The translations under genes and the position numbers were made by a program. Source: JBAYVY01 sp041674345 (GTDB lineage Bacteria > Planctomycetota > Phycisphaerae > Phycisphaerales > Zrk34). From it: a DNA stretch of 25,766 bases. Within the stretch, counting starts at the first letter, position 1. The number at the start of each line of letters is the position of its first letter. The notes beneath the pieces are model-generated. The model ran no database searches, was not told the DNA's origin, and was given only the letters and a program-made list of their open reading frames with translations. Positions 21,715 to 25,766 of the stretch are shown here, in pieces. The stretch is from contig JBAYVY010000006.1 in the NCBI GenBank assembly GCA_041674345.1, positions 1 through 25,766 on the forward strand, written 5' to 3'.

Positions 21715-22530
21715 TTACGCAACGCGGCGACGACGGGCGATCAGCGTCGAAGCGCCGATGGCCAGCAGGGCGATGGAAGCCGGTTCAGGCGTGGTGACGA
21801 GATTGTCGAGCGCGACATAGGTCGGCGTGTTGATCCAGCCGAAGGATTCATCGCTCGACGCCCAGCTCAAACTGATCGAGGCGGCGTTGCCCAGCGATGT
21901 CAGATCGACCAACGTCCAGTCGCTGACGATGTAATCGAGGGCGTTGTTGGAGAAACGATAGTCGGCGAGATAGAACGTGACCGAGTCGGTGGACGAACCG
22001 CCGGCGTTGGCGGCGTCATAGCCGGTGAGTGTGACGGAGAAGTAGTCGGGGTCATTGCCGGAGGTTCCGCCGAACTTTTTGGCGCCGAAAGGGTCTCCGT
22101 TGAGCATGGAGAAGTAAGCCGTGGTGGTATTCGTGACACGGACAGAGGCAGGTGAAGTTCCGGCGGGCAGATTGATGTAGGCGTCCTGGCCATAGGATCG
22201 GGACGCGACGGCGAAGTTGTTCGAGGGTCCGAAACCACCGCCGGAAGGCGGAACATAAGCGGAGATTTCCGAGGTGGCGGTGGAATCGCCGAGGAAGAAA
22301 TAGCCCCAGCCGCTCAGATTAGTGGAATCGGATGCGACGAAGCCGCCATAGTCTTCGCCGTAGAACGTGGCACCGCCACTGGTGAAGCCGGTGTTTCCCA
22401 CCCAATACAAATCGGCGAGTGCGGGATCGCGCGGCGTGACGTCTTCAAAGTCGATGGTATTGGCGGCGTTCGCGGCGGCGGCCCAAAGGGTCAGCAAGGT
22501 GATGATCGTTGCGGTGAATGTGGTTTTCAT
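21715..22530 (-). CDS. PEP-CTERM surface protein, DUF4465-like
   Basis: A 271-residue exported protein. A signal peptide (residues 1-23, ending AAANA) is followed by a beta-rich domain with TIDFEDVTPRDPALADLYWVG, GFTSGGATFYGEDYGG and AYINLPAGTSPASVRVTNT, the pattern I associate with DUF4465. The C-terminus TTPEPASIALLAIGASTLIA plus RRRR is a PEP-CTERM sorting signal, handled by an exosortase not present here. GGAG lies ten bases before the ATG at 22530. It begins 42 bases after the first PEP-CTERM gene, so it is probably downstream of the same B12 riboswitch. From memory, DUF4465 proteins occur near cobalamin-uptake genes in other bacteria; a role in cobalamin capture is inference. Confidence 0.8.
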   Translation of the reverse strand: MKTTFTATIITLLTLWAAAANAANTIDFEDVTPRDPALADLYWVGNTGFTSGGATFYGEDYGGFVASDSTNLSGWGYFFLGDSTATSEISAYVPPSGGGFGPSNNFAVASRSYGQDAYINLPAGTSPASVRVTNTTTAYFSMLNGDPFGAKKFGGTSGNDPDYFSVTLTGYDAANAGGSSTDSVTFYLADYRFSNNALDYIVSDWTLVDLTSLGNAASISLSWASSDESFGWINTPTYVALDNLVTTPEPASIALLAIGASTLIARRRRVA

Positions 22531-22572
22531 AAGAGTCAATCTCCAAATCCGGTCAGGGTTGTTATGGGTGAA

Positions 22573-23367
22573 TTACAGGGTGGTTGAACGAACGGAACGA
22601 CGAACACAGAGGAAGGGAACGGTGAGGGAGAACAGCAGGAGGGAGGCCGGTTCGGGGACTTGGTTGATGACGCCGACGGCTTCAAGATCGAATCCGGCGG
22701 AGCTGGTGTATCCTGAGGGGGCAGTGGTCTGATACGGGTCATAGATCGGACTGCCATCGGAATCCAGCGCCGAGCCGTCGCCGATGACGTCGATCAGCCG
22801 AACGTGCGTGACGGCCTGGATGTCCAGCCCCGGTGTTCCAGCCAGCGACGCCAGATCGAACGGCGTCCCGAAGCCGAGCTTGTATTTGCCGGCGAAACCA
22901 TCGATGTCGGTCGGATCGACGATGCCGAACGCCGAGACGGGCTCGGCGGTCAGCGAGTCATTGATGAAGCGGAAATAGTTCACGCCGTCGCTGGAAACTT
23001 CGACGAACGCCAGTTCGAGGAAGGTGTCGGTGACGGCATTTTCAAACACGGCGAAGTCGGCTCCCGCGCCGTCGGTGATCGGCTGATCGAAGGTCAGGGT
23101 GATCTGACCGCCGTTGCCGAGTGAAACGATGTCGAACGAATCGCCGACGGCTGGCCCCATCGCTTGGCCGGGGGTTTGCCAGCCGGCATCGACATCGGTG
23201 CCGACAAGGTAATTCTGATACCCGGAAGCCCATGCGACGAACAAGGGACTGGCCTTGTCAATCGCGGTGGAACCGGGCTGGCCCGCCGCCGGGGCATAGG
23301 GCCCGGCCAGAGCCAGTTCGCCGACGCCCCACAACAGGGCGCATGGCAGTACGTAACGCAAACGCAT
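22573..23367 (-). CDS. PEP-CTERM cell-surface protein downstream of a cobalamin riboswitch
   Basis: A 264-residue exported protein with a signal peptide (residues 1-22, ending LALA), a beta-sandwich-like domain with SLGNGGQITLTFDQPITDG, GADFAVFENAV and ELAFVEVSSDGVNYFRF, and a C-terminal VPEPASLLLFSLTVPFLCV plus RRS sorting signal. The domain resembles a family of 'cell surface proteins' I recall being linked to B12-regulated loci. The start at 23367 is the first Met before the signal peptide; upstream in-frame codons belong to the riboswitch leader. An AGAGAG purine run precedes it. It is the first gene after the riboswitch and its expression platform, so it should be made when cobalamin is scarce. 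Binding of a corrinoid is possible but not shown by any motif. Confidence 0.8.
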   Translation of the reverse strand: MRLRYVLPCALLWGVGELALAGPYAPAAGQPGSTAIDKASPLFVAWASGYQNYLVGTDVDAGWQTPGQAMGPAVGDSFDIVSLGNGGQITLTFDQPITDGAGADFAVFENAVTDTFLELAFVEVSSDGVNYFRFINDSLTAEPVSAFGIVDPTDIDGFAGKYKLGFGTPFDLASLAGTPGLDIQAVTHVRLIDVIGDGSALDSDGSPIYDPYQTTAPSGYTSSAGFDLEAVGVINQVPEPASLLLFSLTVPFLCVRRSVRSTTL

Positions 23368-23403
23368 CGGACGCTCTCTTTCCGCTCCGTTTCGCGCGGA
23401 GCT

Positions 23404-23523
23404 TTCGACCCTTGGTTTAGTGTGAAAACAACAACACCCGGTCCTCGAGGGATACCGGGTGCGATTCACTCCAAAGGGTCGAATGGAGCAGCGCCTGCCC
23501 GGTGTATCCCAAAACGCGAGGAC
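23404..23523 (-). terminator. Riboswitch expression platform: terminator with competing antiterminator
   Basis: Terminator: CACCCGG and CCGGGTG (23435-23461) followed on the minus strand by TTGTTGTTTTC. Antiterminator: upstream GGGATACACCGGG (23498-23510) can pair with CCCGGTATCCC (23449-23459), which includes the terminator's left arm, and GTCCTCG (23517-23523) can pair with CGAGGAC (23441-23447). The two structures exclude each other. An outer stem (23404-23415 with 23471-23483) encloses the terminator. Confidence 0.75.
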
Positions 23524-23534
23524 ACACACGTCAC

Positions 23535-23868
23535 GTGAGTGGCAGGTCTTCCGGCTCAGGCGTTCGATCGGTCGCCTTCCCAATCGGGCTTCGCCGCATC
23601 CGTTGCGGATGCCGCTCGGCTCAATCAGTGGCTTGGTGACCGGTCGTTACCCCTCGCATACCCATCCCGTTGAACTTCGTCGTTCAACTTCCGGGGGCGA
23701 GGGGGCCTATTACGGCGGCGCGACCGCGGTGGAATTCCCATTAACCCGTGAGTCTTCCCAAGGTTGCCGCCAAACTTCCAGCGGCTTCCCAAACTCCGGG
23801 GGGGGTACCACACTTCCCTTTTCATCCCGACCACTTCAGCTCTCTGTGACCGGGACACCTTTCACGAG
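23535..23868 (-). ncRNA. Cobalamin (adenosylcobalamin-type) riboswitch
   Basis: On the minus strand, 5' to 3': a P2-like stem CCCGGTCAC/GTGGTCGGG (with G-T pairs) at 23846-23854 and 23826-23834; GATGAAAAGGGAAG; a core resembling the class consensus, CCGCGGTCGCGCCGCCGTAA (about 23712-23731); GGGAAGGCG at 23573-23581; and the diagnostic end GAGCCGGAAGACCTGCC at 23541-23557. It is about 330 nt, longer than the usual 200 or so, because peripheral arms are enlarged: hairpins at 23596-23612 (GCATCC/GGATGC) and 23669-23688 (GTTGAAC/GTTCAAC), the latter abutting a CCCCCGGAA word. It should lower expression of the downstream surface genes when cobalamin binds. Confidence 0.85.
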
Positions 23869-23873
23869 CCAAT

Positions 23874-23902
23874 AATCTACCGCATGAATCGCGGCGAAGC
23901 AA
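23874..23902 (-). promoter_or_regulatory. Sigma-70-type promoter of the B12 riboswitch transcript
   Basis: TTGCTT and TAGATT separated by exactly 17 bases on the minus strand. The predicted start point, about seven bases beyond the -10 element, coincides with the 5' edge of the riboswitch. Confidence 0.65.
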
Positions 23903-24017
23903 GAGAGAAATGTCCAAAATTCTTCGGGTTCAGAATCACCAATCTCAAAATGTTTCTTCCCACAATGGCTTTGACTCCCCCGGTATCCGAATCGAGAAGC
24001 ATCTGTCCTACCGGTCA

Positions 24018-24950
24018 TTATCGTCTATTGCAAATCTGCATCAATCGCAACTGATCGTACAGCATCCCGATCCGCGACAACTCCACCCCCCGCTCCCGCG
24101 CCGCTCGCAGCGGGTTGCCGAACATCGTTTCGATTTCCATCGGCCGGCCCTCGTCCGCGTCGATCTTCATGCTCGTGCGGTACGGTTTCATCTTCGCCGT
24201 GTCATTCAACATCTGTTGCACGAACGTGGGCGAAATCGTCTTGCCGCACGCCGCCGCCCCCGCCACGACCTCGTTCATCAATCGCTCCACCAACCCGCGC
24301 GTCGCCGGGCAACTCATCAACTGATCCGTCGTCGCGTTCAGCACGACCGACAAGCCGTTGTAGGGGATGTTCCACACCAGTTTGTGCCAGCGGGCCGCGA
24401 CCAGATCGTCCGACAGTTCCGTGTCGATCCCCGCTCGTGCAAAATCACCGGCGATGCTTTTCAGCCGTTCGGTGATACCGACCTTGCCATGCTCGCCGAA
24501 TCGGATGCGCCCGTAATCCGAATGTTCGATATGGCCCGGCCCCACCTTGTTGGAACACAGAAAACACAACCCGCCGATCACGCGATCCTCGCCCACCATC
24601 GCCGCGATGTCCTTCTCTACATCCAATCCGTTCTGCAAACACAGCACCACGCCCCCGGAAGTTTTCACCACAGGCGGCAGCAACCGCGGCAACAAATGAT
24701 TCCGCGTCGTTTTCAGCGACACCACCGTCACATCGCACGCCGGCATATCTTCGGCGCGGGCATACACCCGCGGCTGACGAATCGAAAAATCCCCGTCCAG
24801 CGAATGCACGATCAATCCGTGCCGCTTGACATGTTCAAAATCGCTGTGCAGCAGAAAATGCACATCGAAGCCCGCATGCGCCAGCCGCGCCCCGTAATAA
24901 CCGCCCAACGCTCCGGTTCCGATGATGGCGTAACTTCGCGGCATGAGCAT
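24018..24950 (-). CDS. panE: 2-dehydropantoate 2-reductase (ketopantoate reductase family)
   Basis: An NADPH-dependent cytosolic enzyme that makes pantoate for pantothenate and coenzyme A synthesis. The 310-residue protein opens with the Rossmann motif YAIIGTGALGGYYGARLA (glycines at 11-17), has CLQNGLDVE after the nucleotide domain, and carries the catalytic lysine and substrate asparagine in ARWHKLVWNIPYNGLS (Lys190, Asn194). A helical C-terminal domain contains SMKIDADEGRPMEIETMFGN, the conserved substrate-site stretch. The start at 24950 follows GGA closely; the ATG at 24944 is an alternative. Paralogues with other 2-keto-acid substrates exist, so the exact reaction is probable rather than certain. 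It stands alone, upstream of the B12 unit. Confidence 0.85.
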   Translation of the reverse strand: MLMPRSYAIIGTGALGGYYGARLAHAGFDVHFLLHSDFEHVKRHGLIVHSLDGDFSIRQPRVYARAEDMPACDVTVVSLKTTRNHLLPRLLPPVVKTSGGVVLCLQNGLDVEKDIAAMVGEDRVIGGLCFLCSNKVGPGHIEHSDYGRIRFGEHGKVGITERLKSIAGDFARAGIDTELSDDLVAARWHKLVWNIPYNGLSVVLNATTDQLMSCPATRGLVERLMNEVVAGAAACGKTISPTFVQQMLNDTAKMKPYRTSMKIDADEGRPMEIETMFGNPLRAARERGVELSRIGMLYDQLRLMQICNRR

Positions 24951-24959
24951 GATTTCCGA

Positions 24960-25045
24960 TTTTTGATTTTTAATTTGTGATTTGAACTCCGCGTTCCGTG
25001 CCAAGTCGCTTTCAAATCACAAATCACAAATCCAAAATTACAAAC
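24960..25045. repeat. Inverted AAATCACAAATC word island
   Basis: TTTGATTTTTAATTTGTGATTTGA on one side (24962-24986, approximate) and TTTCAAATCACAAATCACAA on the other (from 25009) form an imperfect inverted repeat of the word AAATCACAAATC, just upstream of the ketopantoate reductase gene. Confidence 0.6.
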
Positions 25046-25072
25046 TGAAGTTTTGTAAAAACCGAAAAGAGA

Positions 25073-25160
25073 TTTCAACACAAGAGTACACAGAGAGGGA
25101 TTTTTAATGTGTTTTTCTCGGTTTTCATCTCTGTGAACTCTGTGTCCTCTTGTGTTGAAA
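25073..25160. repeat. Inverted repeat with 23-base arms
   Basis: TTTCAACACAAGAGTACACA + GAG at 25073-25095 and its complement ending at 25160 match at 22 of 23 positions; the loop is about 42 bases. Located between the panE-like and PqiA-like genes. Possibly the remnant of a small hairpin element; no coding capacity. Confidence 0.75.
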
Positions 25161-25181
25161 CCGCATTTTGTAAAAGTCCGG

Positions 25182-25679
25182 TCATAAACTCTTTTTCGCC
25201 AAATACTCGATCATTTCCGCGACGATCATCGACAGCGCCACCGCCCCGCCGAACAGGTAAATGCCCGGCCCGGCGTTGGCGTCCGCCAGGTCCTTGCTCT
25301 TAATCAGCACGATCAGCGACGCCACGACGAACACGTCCAGCATCGACCATTTGCCCAGAACCGCCAGCCCCGTCAACAATCGTCGCCGCCACCGTTCACC
25401 CAGCGGCGCGGTCCACAACACCGACAGCGCGACGAGTTTGCCGATGGGGAACACGATTGAAAAAAAGAAAATAATAACCGCGAGAATCCGATGCTCGGCC
25501 TTCCAAAGCTCGACGATGCCGCCCCAGATCGAATACGTATCGGTGAAGAAGATAATCTTCGTCAGCTTCAACGTCGGCTGCGATAGCCCCGCCGCCAGCA
25601 ACCCCGCCGCGGCGAGCAGCAGCACCGGCACATCCATCCGCCTCGGGTGCATCGACATCAGCGATTTACGATCAGACAT
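25182..25679 (-). CDS. Paraquat-inducible protein A (PqiA)-family membrane protein
   Basis: A 165-residue inner-membrane protein with about four transmembrane helices (roughly residues 16-36, 62-86, 100-122 and 138-158). The conserved PqiA-type stretch GKWSMLDVFVVASLIVLIK is clear, as is the preceding IFFFSIVFPIGKL. In characterised systems PqiA works with MCE-domain PqiB in lipid traffic between the membranes. This short single-domain form is about half the length of E. coli PqiA. The ribosome site AAAGGGG precedes the ATG by about seven bases. No MCE gene is visible in the window, but one could lie beyond its edge. Confidence 0.85.
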   Translation of the reverse strand: MSDRKSLMSMHPRRMDVPVLLLAAAGLLAAGLSQPTLKLTKIIFFTDTYSIWGGIVELWKAEHRILAVIIFFFSIVFPIGKLVALSVLWTAPLGERWRRRLLTGLAVLGKWSMLDVFVVASLIVLIKSKDLADANAGPGIYLFGGAVALSMIVAEMIEYLAKKSL

Positions 25680-25720
25680 GCAGCCCCTTTTTCATCATCC
25701 AATCGGCAACCGACGAATGC

Positions 25721-25766
25721 TCATTCGCCGATGCGTGAGCGATACCACCGCTCCATGTTCCAACAA
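25721..25766 (-). CDS. Possible 3' end of another minus-strand gene
   Basis: Reading in from the edge gives CWNMERWYRSRIGE followed by TGA, 41 bases before the PqiA-like start. It could be the C-terminus of an upstream operon gene, but fifteen codons are too few to judge. Confidence 0.2.
   Translation of the reverse strand, partial: CWNMERWYRSRIGE

Overview
The window looks like a piece of a Planctomycetota chromosome, probably Phycisphaerae-like. It is GC-rich and has two H-X9-DG-type prepilin-like proteins (FTLVELLVV leaders), two PEP-CTERM surface proteins, an ammonium transporter with a cleavable leader, and many short dispersed repeats between genes. That placement is inferred from gene content; no rRNA or tRNA gene is visible.

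Layout. 1-2010: a possible gene remnant and a major facilitator transporter. 2245-4124: a small lipoprotein, an exported esterase and a four-helix membrane protein. 4571-8583 (minus strand): ammonium transporter Amt with a sigma-54-like promoter, a membrane protein of unknown function, and a Gfo/Idh/MocA dehydrogenase. 8920-10593: a COG2509-type FAD dehydrogenase. 10576-13091: an AT-richer cassette bounded by two 211-bp direct repeats, carrying a minus-strand operon of a TerB-like/PH-like protein, an HNH endonuclease and a 60-residue protein; the repeats are two copies of the small gene, one with a nonsense codon. 13145-13841: a dead REP-associated (IS200-like) transposase bracketed by two 78-bp REP pairs.

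14235-19344 holds a sigma-70-family factor, a secreted protein with a Gly-Ser-Pro repeat and apparent compensating frameshifts, a prepilin-like protein, a UPF0173 metallo-hydrolase and a tRNA-dihydrouridine synthase. 19429-20461 holds a GNAT acetyltransferase and an isolated ATP synthase epsilon gene. 20534-23902 (minus strand) is a probable vitamin B12-controlled unit: promoter, cobalamin riboswitch, terminator/antiterminator, then two PEP-CTERM surface proteins, a prepilin-like protein and a 97-residue protein. 24018-25679 holds a PanE-like ketopantoate reductase and a PqiA-like membrane protein.

Three things stand out. First, the 9-mer CCCCCGGAA (or its complement) occurs 19 times exactly in 25.8 kb, in coding, intergenic, REP and riboswitch sequence, and sits at the same site inside two REP-like hairpins in opposite orientations. 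Second, the TerB/HNH cassette between direct repeats resembles an accessory or defence module. Third, a B12 riboswitch with a clearly readable expression platform precedes PEP-CTERM surface proteins, suggesting a planctomycetal surface system responding to cobalamin. Homology statements rest on motifs and memory; no search was run.
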